Assembly (NCBI GenBank): GCA_026394055.1 | Contig: JAPKYZ010000099.1 | Coordinates: 62,001-126,000, forward strand | DNA: 64,000 nt | Reading direction: 5' to 3' | Origin: Acidobacteriota bacterium | GTDB taxonomy: Bacteria; Acidobacteriota; Terriglobia; Bryobacterales; Bryobacteraceae | In this document: positions 37,601-46,098 of the stretch, piece by piece | Layout: every line of letters starts with the position of its first letter | Numbering within the stretch: position 1 is the first letter of the stretch | Made by a program: the position numbers and the translations under genes | Notes under the pieces: model-generated | Database searches by the model: none | What the model was told of the DNA's origin: nothing | What the model saw: only the letters and a program-made list of their open reading frames with translations

Positions 37601-40600
37601 CGGTGGCTTCACCATCAATCCGTCGTCGGGTGTCGTCAGCGGCACCATGCCGGCCACTGCCAACGTGGCTGGCGATCACCTGATCAACGTCACCGTCACC
37701 GATGCGGCGGGCAAGACGGCGCAAGCCAGTTTCCTGGTCTCCATCAACTGGGCGGACACCCTCACCTTCCTGCCCCAACCCGGCAACATCGTGGCGGGTG
37801 CCTCACTAGCGCCCTTCGTCGTCTCCTCCCCCTCGCTGGCCGGAGCCCTGGTTACGGTGGGCGCCTATGCGCCCGGCAGCACCAGCCCCGCCACCAGGTC
37901 CACGGTTACCGCGGACGGCGCGGGCAACGCCTCGTTCGCCAGTTTCCCCATCAACACTCCCGGCAACGGCTACGTGCTCCGCGCCTCGGTTGGGCCGGTC
38001 AGCTTTGACTCGAACTCCTTCAACGTCTCCCCCACTTCGGGTGGCGTCATGACGGTCGCGGGTAAGGACTGGGTGCCCGTGCTCTCGCCCGTCGCCACCA
38101 GCCACTCGCTGGGGCAGAGCCGCTTCTCGGTCCTCGATGCCGCCGGCAACCTCTACGTCTCCGATGAGAGCAACAACATCGTGGTGAAGGTCACCCCGGG
38201 TGGCGCGGTCAGCGTCGTGGCCGGATCGGCTTTCGTGGGCGGCTTTGCGGGCGATGGCGGCCCGGCCACCAGCGCGCTGTTGAACACTCCACGCGGACTG
38301 GCGCTGGATGGCGCCGCCAATCTGCTGTACATCGCCGATGGTGGCAACCTGCGCATCCGCCGCGTCAACTTGACCACCGGCATCATCACCACCGTCGCGG
38401 GCAGCGGCGCCTTTAGTTCCTCCGGCGATGGCGGTTCGGCCCTCGCGGCGTCCTTCTTGACGCCCTTCGGGTTGGCGCTTAGCGCGGGTGACCTCTATGT
38501 CTCTGAACAAGGTGGCCACCGCATCCGGCGGATCACGCTTGCCTCCGGTCTCATTACAACCGTGGCGGGCTCGGGAGTTGCCGGATACTCCGGCGACGGC
38601 GCGGCAGCCACCAGCGCCCGTCTGAATCTCCCGACCGGCATCGCCGTAGACGCTTCCGGCAATCTGGCGATCGCGGACAGCAGTAACAGCCGGATCCGGC
38701 TGGTTTCCGGTGGCGTCATCTCCACCATCACCGGCACGGGTAGCTGCTCGTTTAACGGCGATGGTGGCGCGGCCTCGGCGGCGGTGGTGTGCAACCCCAG
38801 CGGCGTCGCTTTCCGCGGAACCGACCTCTATGTCGCGGATACCTTCAACAATCGCGTCCGCAAGATCTCGGGTGGCATCATCAGCACCGTTGCGGGCACC
38901 GGTGCCTTTGCCACGGCCACTGACGGCACCACGGCCCTCAGTGCCCCCTTCACCAACCTAAACGGCGTCACCGTCAGCCCGGCGGGCGACCTCTACATTC
39001 ACGACTTCTACAGCCGCCGCATCATGAAGGTCAATGGCGGGACGCAGCTGGTCACCAACGTCCTGGGCAACGGCCAGTTCCGCAACCAGGCCATTGGCGC
39101 GGGTCCCGCGACCGATCTCTGGGTCCCCTACGCCATCACCGGTGACGCCAGCGGCAATATCTACTTCACGCAGGACCAGAACTTTGCCATCAACAAGCTC
39201 TCCCCGGCCGGTGTGGTGACCCAGCTGGTGGGCAACAAGAAGGCCAACTCCAATTCACCCGACGGCCCCGGCAACACTCTCGCGGCTCATTTCCCGGAAG
39301 GGATCGCGGTGGTGGGCACGGACGTCTACTTTGCGGAGAATGCCCGCATCCGGAAGATCGACGGCACCTCCGGTGCCGTCACCACTTATGCCAACGCGGC
39401 CAACAGCGGCGGTTCCACCGATGGCCCCGTGGCGACAGCCCGCTTCAATGGACCCCGCGGCCTGGCCTATGATGCCTCCCGCCAACTGATGTTTGTGGCG
39501 GACGCGGCCAACCACCGCATCCGGCAGATCAACATGGCCACCGGCACGGTCACCACGGTGGCCGGCACGGGGGGCAGCAGCTTCTCCGGCGACGGCGGCC
39601 CGGCCACTTCGGCCACGCTGCAGTTCCCGCAAGGCCTCACCTTCGACCAAATCGGCAACCTCTATATCGCCGACACCAACAACTGCGTCGTCCGGATGGT
39701 GAACCCTTCCGGCGTCATCTCCACCATCGCGGGCACGGCGGGTAACTGTGGCACTGGCGGCGGCGACGGAGGCCCCGCTATCTCGGGCACCATCAATGCG
39801 CCACAATCGGTGGCGGTCGATACCGCGGGCAACGTGTTCATCAGTGAGCAGTTTGGCAACCGCATCCGCAAGGTGGATCTGGCGGGCATCATCACCACCA
39901 TCAACAGCACGGGTGGCGCTGGCTTTACCGGTGACGGCGGGCCGCTCTCCGGCGCCCGGGTGAACGCTCCGCGCGGTCTTTACTTCAACGCCGCGGGCAC
40001 GCTCTACATCGCGGATTCGCAGAACAACCGCGTCCGCGCCGCCTTCGGTATCGGCACCATGACCGGCAACGGCCGGTTCACCCTGCTCGCCGCCAACTTC
40101 CCGGCGGCCACTGCGGGACAGACTTATCTACTCGGCGGCGGGATCCCGAATGCGGGCGGCAGCGCCGGAACCCGGACCTTCACCGTCATCGCCGGAGCGC
40201 TCCCGGTGGGCCTCACCATCAACGCTTCCAACGGAACCTTCTCGGGCGGGCCGAACGTTCCCGGCTTCTACAGCTTCACCGTCCGCGGCACCGATAACGG
40301 TACCGGCCAGACCAGCACCGGCACTTACTTGTTGACCGTAAACACTCCGGCGAGCGTGACGATGAACTTTATCAATCCGCCGTCCAACACCACGCGCGGC
40401 ACCACGTTCCCGGTCAGCGTCGGTCTGTCGACGCCCTACATTGGAGTGCCCATCACGCTCAGCTTGGCCACGAACCCGGGTGGTGGAACGCTGTCGGGCA
40501 CGCTCACCCAGACCACCAATGCCTCCGGCTTCGCCACCTTCACCGGGTTGAGTATTGACAAGGTCGGGGAGGGCTACGTCCTTCAGGCCGCCGTGCCGGG

Positions 40601-43600
40601 AATGACGAGTCTTTCTCCCGCGTTCAACATCACCGGAATCACGGGTGATGTGGTGACCTTTGCGGGCACTGATTGGGTTCCGCCGCTCTCGGCGCCTACC
40701 GCCGCGGCGTATCCGTTCGCTGTTGGCCGCGGCGTGACGTTTGACGCTTCGGGCAACATGTACGCGGTCGATTCGGCCGCTCACATCGTGGTGAAGGTGG
40801 CCGCAGGTGGGGGCCTCACCACCCGCATTGCGGGCACCGGCAAGGGCCTCTATTCCGCCGACGGCGGTCTGGCGAACGTCACTTCGCTCCTCAATCCGGT
40901 GGGCCTTGCCCTTGATGCCTCCGGGAATATCTACATTGCGGAATCCCTCCGCATCCGCCGAGTGGATGCCGTTACTGGCATCATCACCACCGTTGCAGGC
41001 AACGGTAACTTCGGCAGTTCCGGCGACGGCGGCCTGGCCACGGCCGCCCAGCTGGGCTGTCCGAGTGGGCTGGCGTTTAGCGGCAGCGTTCTATACGTGG
41101 CGGACAGCTGCTTCCACAAGATCCGCCGCTTCTCGATCGGCGGCAACATCTCCACCTTCGCAGGCAGTGGCACTGCGGGCTTCTCGGGTGATGGTGGCGG
41201 AGTTGGCATCGCCCCGTCCGCCCAGCTCTCGTCTCCTTGGGGGTTGGCCTTCGATGGCCTCGGCAACCTGCTGATCGCCGACAGCGGCAACTACCGCGTC
41301 CGCCTGGTCACGCCAGATCAGAACATCACCACCTTTGCCGGCAATGGCGCCTGCTGTAACGAAGGTTTTGGCGGCGCCCCCACTTTAGCCGCACTGGGTC
41401 CTGTTTACGGTGTGGCCGCCAGCGGCGGCGCCGTCTTCCTGTCCACTACTTCGAGCATCCGCCGTGTCCAGGGAGGTGGCATTGTGCGCCTGGCCGGTAA
41501 CGGCCTCCCCGGCTTCACCGGTGATGGTGGACCGGCCACGTCAGCCAGAATCATGGGCGGGTTCGGCATTGCTCTCGATGCCTCCAGCAGCATCTACTTT
41601 GCCGATGGTGAGAACAAGCGCATCCGCAAGATCGACTCTGCCACAGACAACATCTCCACCTACCTCGGTGCTACGCCCGGCCTCTATGGCGGAGACGGCG
41701 GCGCGGCCACCAGCGCCAATCTCTTCTCGCCCCGGGGCGTGACGGGTGATAGCAGCGGCAACCTCTACATTGCGGAAGATCGAGGCTACCGCGTCCGTAA
41801 AGTCACTGCCGCAGGTGTGATCTCCACCGTGGCGGGCACGGGAGTTTTTGACGACACCAGCACCTCTGACTCGAACAACCCGCCCAACAGCCGCGTGGGC
41901 CGCGTGGCCGGTGTGGCTGTCGGCCCATTGGGCCAGCTCTTCATTTCCGACGGCGGGCCCTCCGTGCTCAGCGTGGACACCAACAATCCGCTGGTCCCCG
42001 TTCGGGCCATCGGGACCGGAGCCTATGGCAACAGCCCAGACGGCACCCTGGCCTCCGCCGCCCAGCTGGGGAATACCTACAGCCTGGCGTATGATGCGCC
42101 CCGCAACGAGCTCTATTTTGCCGATGCCGGCAACCTCCGCATCCGCAAGGTGAACCTGACGACCCAGGTCCTCACCACGGTGGCCGGAAATGGAGCCTCG
42201 GGCTATTCAGGCGATGGGGGCCCGGCTACGTCAGCCAGCTTCCGATCCTTCTATACCGGATCATTGGCCGTGGACAGCCTGGGCAATCTCTACATCGGCG
42301 ATAACGACGCCTGTGTCATCCGCATGGTCAACCTGCGCGGCGTCATTTCGACGCTGGCGGGCAACGGGTCTTGCGGGACTCCGGTCAGCGGTCTGTCGGC
42401 CAATCAAAGCATCGGTCTGCCGCAGGGTTTGACCGTGGACGTCGCCGGCAATGTCTACTTCGCCGACCGCTTCACCAGCACCGTTTACCGTGTCGGCCTG
42501 GATGGCATCTTGACGTCACTCAACGCAGGTTGCTGTACCGGTGGCGACGGCGGCCCCTTCTCGGCCGCCCGGCTTAGCGGACCCCAGGGCCTCTACATCA
42601 GTCCGGCCACTGGAACCCTTTACATTGCGGATCAATCGAACGACCGCGTCCGTACCGCCATCGGCATCGGCGCCATCACCGGCAACGGCCGGCTCAGCCT
42701 GGCGAACACGACCCTGGCTACCGCTACCGTCGGTGCCCCTTACTCGGACGGGCCCCTTGTAGCGGGTGGAACGGGCACCGGCCGGGTGTTCTCCATTACG
42801 GCGGGCTCCCTACCCACTGGCTTGACCCTGAACCCCTCCACTGGCTCGATCAGCGGCAACCCGACCGGCGCAGGGGGTGCGTATAACTTCACCCTGCGCG
42901 TAACCGAGACTACCCCGGCGCAGACGGCGACTGGCCAGTACACGCTGCTCCTTTCGGGCGGCCCCCTGGCGCTGCTCGCCAGCACGCTGCCCAATGCCGT
43001 CCAAGGGCAGGCCTTCAATCTCCCCAACGCCTTCCCGGTCACCGGGGGCACCGGCATCGGCCGCACCTTCACCATCAGCGAGGGCTCCTTGCCGCCGGGC
43101 CTCAATCTGGAAGCGTCCACGGGGCGTGTCTTTGGAACGCCCTCGACGCTGATCGACGCTAACTTCGAGGTCACCGTCACCGAAACCGGCGGCGCCTCCT
43201 CTATCCGGAACTACGAGTTGATCTCGATGCTGGCCGCGATTCCGGTCTGGATCACTTCGCCCGGGAACGCGACGCTGGCCGGACAGAACCTGACGCTGGC
43301 TCCCGTGGTCAGCTTCAACCCCAAGTCGCCCACTTCGTTTGGCGTGCTGATCACGTTGAGCCTGGCGGGTAACGCAAATGGCGCGGTCCTGTCGGGCACC
43401 ACCACGGTGGCCACTGATAGTGGAGGCGCCGCCACCTTCACCGATCTCAAGATCGACAAGGCAGGCAACGGCTACACGCTGATCGCGACCATGGCCGGGG
43501 GCGGCGTGGCCGTTTCCCCCGCCTTCAATATCGCCGCGGGCTCGGGCGAAGTGGTCACGGTGGCCGGTAAAGATTGGGCTCCGCCGCTGTCGGCCGCCTC

Positions 43601-45860
43601 CGGCACCAGCTATCCGTTGGGCCAAGGCTATGGTGTGGCTTTCGATGCTTCAAACAATATGTATGTCGCCGACACCCAAGCGGGCACGGTATTGAAGATG
43701 ACGCCCGTTGGCGTCACCACGCGGATTGCGGGCACGGGTATCTCGGCCGATGGTCCATTGAACGTGGCCGCCACCAGCACCACTATCGCCACACCTCGGG
43801 GCGTAGCCGTGGATGCAGCGGGCGATGTCTATGTCGCCGCCGGAGCCCGGGTGTTGAAGATCTCGGCCTCCACCGGCTTGCTGACGGCCTACGCCGGAAC
43901 CGGCACTATGGGCAACTCGGGCGATGGCGGGCCCGCGCTCGCCGCCACGTTTGGGCGGATCATGGGGCTGGCGGCGGATAGCTCCGGGAACCTCTATCTC
44001 ACCGATGAAGTCTTCCACCGGGTCCGGCGCATCACCCCGGGTGGGACGGTGCAGGCCGTGGCCGGCACGGGCAGCAGTGGATTCTCGGGTGATGGCGGCC
44101 CGGCCACCTCAGCCGAGCTCAACTGGCCGCGAGGCGTCGCGGTCGATGCCGCGACCGGTGACATTCTGATCGCCGACACCTTCAACCACCGCATCCGCCG
44201 GATCTCCGGGGGCACCATCTCTACCGTCGCGGGTAACGGCTTCAGTGCCACCTCTGGTGACGGTGGAGCCGCCACCTCCGCCGGCATCTCGGCTCCCTAC
44301 GGCGTGGCCGTACTCGGCAGCAAGATCTACATCGCCAACTCCGGTGGCTGCAAGATTCGCGTCGCCAGCGCGGGCATCATCAACACCCTGGCGGGCGCGG
44401 GCAGTTCCTGCTTCGTCTACGACTACAAGGGCGACGGCGGACCCGCGGCCAGCGCCCAGCTCGCCTTCCCGCTGGGTGTGGCCGTCGATTCAAGCGGCAA
44501 CGTCTATCACACGGAGCAGTACTCCAAGGTGGTCCGCCGCACTGACGCCAGCACGTTCGTCATTACAAGAGTGCTCGGCAACAGCCAGGGCTTCTATGGC
44601 GGCGACGGCGGGCAAGCCACCAGTGCCAATCTCAACAAGCCGTTCGGCATCACCGCCGACGGCAGCGGCAATCTGTTGGTGGCAGAAGAAGGCGGCAACC
44701 GGCTGCGCAAGATCTCGAGCGCGGGCGTCATCTCCACCTATGCCGGTACGGGCTTTCTGGACGCCGATACGTCGGTGACCGGAACCGCTACCTCCGCCGG
44801 CCTCGGCCCCGTCACGGCAGCGGCTGTGGTGGGCACCGATGTCTACCTCACCGAACAGAACGGCGCGATCCGCAAGATCGACCTCTCGCAGAACATCACC
44901 CGCCCCATCGGCAACGGCGGATTCGGCTTCAGTGGCGAAGGCACCGCCGCCAGTGGCGCCACGTTCACTTCGACGCGCGGGTTGGCCTATGATGCGCCCC
45001 GCAATCTGCTCTACGTGGTGGACCACATCAACTTCCGCATCCGCAAGATCAACTTGACCACCGGCATCATCACCACCGTCGCGGGAACCGGCTCGCAAGC
45101 CGGCATCGGCGACGCCTCCCTCGCCACCTCCGCCAGCTTCATCCAACCAGAGGCGCTGACCGTGGATGCCAACGGCAATCTCTACATCACCGACTTTGCC
45201 AGTGTCCGCATGGTCACGCCCGCTGGGGTGATCCAAACCGTCGCGGGACAGCTAGGTTCGGGCGCCTTCGGGGGCGACGGCGGCGCGGCCACGGCGGCCT
45301 ATCTGTTGAGCCCGGCCGGTGTCGCCATCGACGCGGCAGGCAACGTCTTCATCGCGGACACGGCCAACAACCGCATCCGCAAGGTGGGCACGGACGGCAA
45401 GATCAACTCGCTGAACGCCGGTGCCGGCTTCGGTGGCGATGGCGGACCGGTGAGTGCCGCGCTGTTCAACCAACCCCGCGGCCTCTACATCAACCCGGCG
45501 AATGGGACGCTCTACATCAGCGACTCCGGCAATCACCGGGTCCGCGCCGTCACGGCGGCCGCGGCCACGGCGGGCAACGGCCGCATTACGCTGCAACCGG
45601 CCACGCTGGCTCAACCCAAGGTGGGGGTGCCTTTTACCGCCACCGCTCCGTTCCCGGTGGTGGGGGGCACCGGCGCCGGACGGACGTTCAGCATCGCGGG
45701 CACGGGCACCGACGTGGGCTTCGGGCTGACCATGAATGCCGCCACCGGCACTATCACCGGCACCCCGACGCAGCAGTTCAGCAGAACCTTCATTCTGTCT
45801 GTCACCGATAGCAGCGGACTGGTCTCCATGGGCAGCTACCAGCTGGACGTGCTGCCGTAG
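28677..45860 (+). CDS. Giant secreted modular protein: sialidase-like head, NPDIN pentapeptide tract, five NHL-propeller/Ig-like modules
   Basis: A single uninterrupted reading frame of about 5,727 codons. The ATG at 28677 has GGAGGAG at 5-6 nt spacing and begins a signal peptide (MLLGKLAFGVLAAAVCLA); ATG at 28647 or an earlier start are unlikely. Order: a sialidase/Asp-box-like propeller (about 28.8-30.6 kb, SRDGGLSWTS); a beta-sandwich interrupted by the NPDIN tract (31.16-31.54 kb); two putative Ig (He_PIG-like) domains and a bacterial Ig-like domain (32.0-32.8 kb); and five tandem modules starting near 32842, 35401, 38037, 40645 and 43543. Each module has a header TVAGKDW or close variant and 10-11 NHL-type blades marked GDGGPATSA. 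All but the last end with He_PIG- and Big_1-like domains; the last stops after He_PIG. There is no C-terminal anchor or sorting tail. Probably a cell-surface or matrix protein; NHL propellers usually bind partners. Function unknown. Confidence 0.92.
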   Translation: MLLGKLAFGVLAAAVCLAQIPGRNVNMVSGIGWPTGDPFLQRQNEPSIGVSTRNPLHLLAGSNDYRTVDVPGIEGSKATGDAWLGVFKSRDGGLSWTSTLLPGYPQDRSVTGRNSVLFQKGYKAGADPVVRSGTNGMFYYAGLGFVRSNTGLDGATGIFLARFIDNNNSEGAYATYTKNGRVIPYTRDADPIKYLDNRMVAEGVPSPTSTVTSGPAVSSTFLDKPWLAVDIPRTGALNCVVGGGESPVQTFPGGNVYLVWTAFENGDDTKGRIMFSRSRDCGATFGPAIQVASSATANQGATLAIEPATGALYVVWRRFATPGSPHGMMISKSTDFGVTFSAPQTIATAGTPAAGQVLYSPFDQGSTIVDSSGNVIDARFRTNGYPTMGIDASGRIYVAWSQRGAGPNGDARIVITSSVGGQNWTPPIAVDSSTTFRGHQVMPAMSLAAGKLTLVYYDLRDSNTKGIFKKDDRGGGYQETRQPIGDRQSGSDSKVFTEDISDTYRKPDGTRAPLAIRQTMDVRVAQTELSALSFQASRLSDYSFGSRPPAPGSSVASNPIIEQMQLNPPNLPMFALGTTPFMGDYIDVAALPFVVGTDGKWAFNLAPTESPVFHAVWTDNRDVRPPSDGNWRNYTPPNVALTLAAQLRGPGFPANTVEADLPAPKIENGIAATSLVDPALNRLACVPGQTGMRNQNIYTARITNGLVASSPTNSKPLNTAFARAFVVTGQNTTKQTKTFRLSIANQPVGGRASFSQTGKQGVTGDILRLDTRIPPNGTISRPVFILSTNATATVRVDFTEITAPGGTVVVGGLKSTVVLNRDSTNPPLRNPDINNPDINNPDINNREVYNPDINNPDINNPDINNPDINNPDINNPDINNPDINNPDINNPDINNPDINNPDINNLRVANPDINNPDINNPDINNPDINNPDINNPDINNPDINNPDINNPDINNGSYQDVSWKVTNKGNTYASYSLKTLLTGAGIPDGFRKRLVVYKVYGTPVSDGCSLKYMAQNQILLYVNNPVFSAQSQIANPNISDSSESNATVALGPGETARLLLRVLVPNTQPNFKLTDVVAAATTAQAVNTNDISGTPKFAASKLFITTANPLPSTQVGAVYTAQLENAGGFAPIVWSLVPKVGEQLPNGVNLSASGMIQGQPTVAGTFKFTVLATDSDPGSVKQTAVQTFSIVVAAPPPLTIVTPATLPFGFVGLNYATTLQSGGGVGAKTWGILPGSTLPASFVLNPSTGQLTGTIPATGIYTFTARVTDSSPVPMVATKLMTLQVSPITLVFSTQPANTPASQPFSVKVRAQDSGANPLAGVTVTLALAPTAPAGAVLAGTLTAATALDGQATFSGLNIALSADYQFIASANGATAATSRVFTIQPLPGFIQTIAGRAWSPSLAPTTATSFPLGEIDDAAVDAAGNLYVPDLGNHIVVRITPAGALTVVAGTGASGYSGDGGPATAAMLAFPSWVAVHPVTGDLYIADLGNRRIRKVAAGVITTVAGTGSVGFSGDDGPAVEAQISSPGGMAFDASGNLYFADSGNQRVRRIDPSGVITTIAGSASVGYGGDGGPATSALLNSPSDVDVIGTTIYVADSGNNRVRQISGGTITTFAGTGGYGASGDGGAATAATLARASGLAHDAAGNLYISTEHVIRRVAPGGTISTYAGTAPGFTGDGGPAVAARVNLPYGLAADAAGNLFIADSFNQRVRRVDAGTKNISTFAGNGQFKDGGDGGSATSAYLNSPFGVAVDATGNVYIADSLNSRVRRLDSTGRLTTFAGNGNPGGTGDTGPATSATLGDFMTDVAVDKAGNVYVADNGYDGVRRITPAGTISRFYTSPVSTIAFDSANNAYLADERNHRVLRIPAAGGPATIFAGGNGAGFSGDGGLATAAKLNAPRGLAIDGAGNVFISDNLNARIRLVSPSGVISTYAGNGTFGFTGDGGPATSASIRAYGLALDAKGNLYIGAANNSAPVRRIDTAGIITTIAGNGTAGFSGDGAPAAAAQLRAPARVAVDAAGNLYISDGGNDRIRRVTLPPSPAGNPAQRLTITTTTLPNGVYNALYSSTLAAVGGSGARTWSIVNGTLPTGVTLNPSTGLLSGLISSVGAYPLTVQVTASGASAQALLTLTVGAPAGSTLSFGTAIPPQTAGAIFPTAVTVLATGPGSVPLVGALVTLSIGTNPVNGVLTGTLNRTTNASGIATFNDLAIDLGANGYTLRASSVGFASPATSNSFDVALATGGITTVAGRSWQISPAPGTAATTVPISENRGLAFAINGDILMPDTFNGYVYRITPAGALSVIAGTGISAGSSYPGDGQLATAVTTLNNRAPATSAAGHILFSDANGRILKIDAATQRISSVAGTGVQGYSGDGGPATAAQIRLVQGIAVEELGGGLVNLYLADGSDNRIRKINSAGIISTLAGTGTAGYNGDGIAANTAQINQPTAIALRNGKLFFTEGNGRRVRQVDLSTNLITTVAGTGNAGYNGDGIAATSANLSSPQSLSIDAAGNLYIADTAAQRVRRVDTSTGIISTIAGTGEINFTGDGGLAVAAAIGSPSSILVNPAGTLIYVWDDNAQRLRKIDATGTITTFAGNGSFKFSGDGGPATSANLWQPNGVFVDPAGNLLISARLGSRIRKVTAGTNTISTVAGTGVRGFAGNGGPATSALLTNFTGHAVVHPTTGEIYISDTFNNRIRRVDATGIITTFAGNGNATFAGVGGPASAASFNGPRGLLFDPAGNLLVADSSNHVIRSIDPSGVVTTVVGIPGANGSSGDGGSADKAKLNLPSQIARDGLGNYYIAEVNNHCVRMVTPTGIISTFAGQCGGTTGFSGDGEPATAATLGSAIFGVAADNVGNVYFSDTNNNRIRKVDTAGIISTIAGNGAAAFSGDGGPATAAALSAPQLLHWDPISGNLFVADLNNDRVRMIKLPSKAGVASKLTITTTSLPGGSRFVPYNATVQASGGTLPYTWSAIDAGGFTINPSSGVVSGTMPATANVAGDHLINVTVTDAAGKTAQASFLVSINWADTLTFLPQPGNIVAGASLAPFVVSSPSLAGALVTVGAYAPGSTSPATRSTVTADGAGNASFASFPINTPGNGYVLRASVGPVSFDSNSFNVSPTSGGVMTVAGKDWVPVLSPVATSHSLGQSRFSVLDAAGNLYVSDESNNIVVKVTPGGAVSVVAGSAFVGGFAGDGGPATSALLNTPRGLALDGAANLLYIADGGNLRIRRVNLTTGIITTVAGSGAFSSSGDGGSALAASFLTPFGLALSAGDLYVSEQGGHRIRRITLASGLITTVAGSGVAGYSGDGAAATSARLNLPTGIAVDASGNLAIADSSNSRIRLVSGGVISTITGTGSCSFNGDGGAASAAVVCNPSGVAFRGTDLYVADTFNNRVRKISGGIISTVAGTGAFATATDGTTALSAPFTNLNGVTVSPAGDLYIHDFYSRRIMKVNGGTQLVTNVLGNGQFRNQAIGAGPATDLWVPYAITGDASGNIYFTQDQNFAINKLSPAGVVTQLVGNKKANSNSPDGPGNTLAAHFPEGIAVVGTDVYFAENARIRKIDGTSGAVTTYANAANSGGSTDGPVATARFNGPRGLAYDASRQLMFVADAANHRIRQINMATGTVTTVAGTGGSSFSGDGGPATSATLQFPQGLTFDQIGNLYIADTNNCVVRMVNPSGVISTIAGTAGNCGTGGGDGGPAISGTINAPQSVAVDTAGNVFISEQFGNRIRKVDLAGIITTINSTGGAGFTGDGGPLSGARVNAPRGLYFNAAGTLYIADSQNNRVRAAFGIGTMTGNGRFTLLAANFPAATAGQTYLLGGGIPNAGGSAGTRTFTVIAGALPVGLTINASNGTFSGGPNVPGFYSFTVRGTDNGTGQTSTGTYLLTVNTPASVTMNFINPPSNTTRGTTFPVSVGLSTPYIGVPITLSLATNPGGGTLSGTLTQTTNASGFATFTGLSIDKVGEGYVLQAAVPGMTSLSPAFNITGITGDVVTFAGTDWVPPLSAPTAAAYPFAVGRGVTFDASGNMYAVDSAAHIVVKVAAGGGLTTRIAGTGKGLYSADGGLANVTSLLNPVGLALDASGNIYIAESLRIRRVDAVTGIITTVAGNGNFGSSGDGGLATAAQLGCPSGLAFSGSVLYVADSCFHKIRRFSIGGNISTFAGSGTAGFSGDGGGVGIAPSAQLSSPWGLAFDGLGNLLIADSGNYRVRLVTPDQNITTFAGNGACCNEGFGGAPTLAALGPVYGVAASGGAVFLSTTSSIRRVQGGGIVRLAGNGLPGFTGDGGPATSARIMGGFGIALDASSSIYFADGENKRIRKIDSATDNISTYLGATPGLYGGDGGAATSANLFSPRGVTGDSSGNLYIAEDRGYRVRKVTAAGVISTVAGTGVFDDTSTSDSNNPPNSRVGRVAGVAVGPLGQLFISDGGPSVLSVDTNNPLVPVRAIGTGAYGNSPDGTLASAAQLGNTYSLAYDAPRNELYFADAGNLRIRKVNLTTQVLTTVAGNGASGYSGDGGPATSASFRSFYTGSLAVDSLGNLYIGDNDACVIRMVNLRGVISTLAGNGSCGTPVSGLSANQSIGLPQGLTVDVAGNVYFADRFTSTVYRVGLDGILTSLNAGCCTGGDGGPFSAARLSGPQGLYISPATGTLYIADQSNDRVRTAIGIGAITGNGRLSLANTTLATATVGAPYSDGPLVAGGTGTGRVFSITAGSLPTGLTLNPSTGSISGNPTGAGGAYNFTLRVTETTPAQTATGQYTLLLSGGPLALLASTLPNAVQGQAFNLPNAFPVTGGTGIGRTFTISEGSLPPGLNLEASTGRVFGTPSTLIDANFEVTVTETGGASSIRNYELISMLAAIPVWITSPGNATLAGQNLTLAPVVSFNPKSPTSFGVLITLSLAGNANGAVLSGTTTVATDSGGAATFTDLKIDKAGNGYTLIATMAGGGVAVSPAFNIAAGSGEVVTVAGKDWAPPLSAASGTSYPLGQGYGVAFDASNNMYVADTQAGTVLKMTPVGVTTRIAGTGISADGPLNVAATSTTIATPRGVAVDAAGDVYVAAGARVLKISASTGLLTAYAGTGTMGNSGDGGPALAATFGRIMGLAADSSGNLYLTDEVFHRVRRITPGGTVQAVAGTGSSGFSGDGGPATSAELNWPRGVAVDAATGDILIADTFNHRIRRISGGTISTVAGNGFSATSGDGGAATSAGISAPYGVAVLGSKIYIANSGGCKIRVASAGIINTLAGAGSSCFVYDYKGDGGPAASAQLAFPLGVAVDSSGNVYHTEQYSKVVRRTDASTFVITRVLGNSQGFYGGDGGQATSANLNKPFGITADGSGNLLVAEEGGNRLRKISSAGVISTYAGTGFLDADTSVTGTATSAGLGPVTAAAVVGTDVYLTEQNGAIRKIDLSQNITRPIGNGGFGFSGEGTAASGATFTSTRGLAYDAPRNLLYVVDHINFRIRKINLTTGIITTVAGTGSQAGIGDASLATSASFIQPEALTVDANGNLYITDFASVRMVTPAGVIQTVAGQLGSGAFGGDGGAATAAYLLSPAGVAIDAAGNVFIADTANNRIRKVGTDGKINSLNAGAGFGGDGGPVSAALFNQPRGLYINPANGTLYISDSGNHRVRAVTAAAATAGNGRITLQPATLAQPKVGVPFTATAPFPVVGGTGAGRTFSIAGTGTDVGFGLTMNAATGTITGTPTQQFSRTFILSVTDSSGLVSMGSYQLDVLP
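31164..31538 (+). repeat. 25-unit 15-nt tandem repeat encoding NPDIN pentapeptides
   Basis: 375 nt with an exact 15-nt period; 23 units encode NPDIN, unit 4 (31209-31223) encodes NREVY and unit 16 (31389-31403) encodes NLRVA. Codon choice varies between copies (AAC/AAT, CCG/CCC/CCT, GAC/GAT), so the units are not all identical DNA. The frame PDINN fits the x-(D/N)-(L/I)-x-x rule of pentapeptide-repeat beta-helices. Confidence 0.95.
32842..45860 (+). repeat. Five tandem NHL/Ig modules of about 2.3-2.9 kb within the giant gene
   Basis: Module headers lie near 32842 (TIAGRAWSP), 35401 (TVAGRSWQI), 38037 (TVAGKDWVP), 40645 (TFAGTDWVP) and 43543 (TVAGKDWAP), giving lengths of about 2.56, 2.64, 2.61, 2.90 and 2.32 kb. 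Together they hold roughly 53 blade motifs of the type YSGDGGPATSA. The modules are diverged, not identical, so the duplications are not recent. Confidence 0.85.
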
Positions 45861-46010
45861 CTTTGGCGGAACGGCCTACTGGCCGCCATCCCGGGGTCCC
45901 ACGTGGGGTCCCGGGAGCCGAAATCCGCAATTCGCCCCGCCCACGCCAGAATCTTTGACAAATCGCTTACATCCGCCCGAAATTCTCTTCCCGGACGTCC
46001 CCGAACCTGA

Positions 46011-46016
46011 TATAGT
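46011..46016 (+). promoter_or_regulatory. Extended -10 promoter candidate for the third Oar-like receptor
   Basis: TGATATAGT gives an extended -10 (TATAGT with TG one base upstream). A weak -35 (TTCCCG) lies 17 nt upstream. The distance to the ATG at 46099 is 82 nt, so this gene would have a leader. A TTGACA at 45955-45960 has no good partner -10. Confidence 0.4.
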
Positions 46017-46098
46017 TCAGCCCGAATACGCTCACCACGTGGATTGACCTTCAGTCCTCGGAGTTGGGTGATTCCAAATTTCCGGCAGGCCAGGTTCC

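Noticed and set aside
45955-45983. TTGACA as -35 of a promoter for the third Oar-like receptor
   Set aside because: No usable -10 lies 16-18 nt downstream (CGAAAT at 17 nt); the extended -10 at 46011 is the better candidate.
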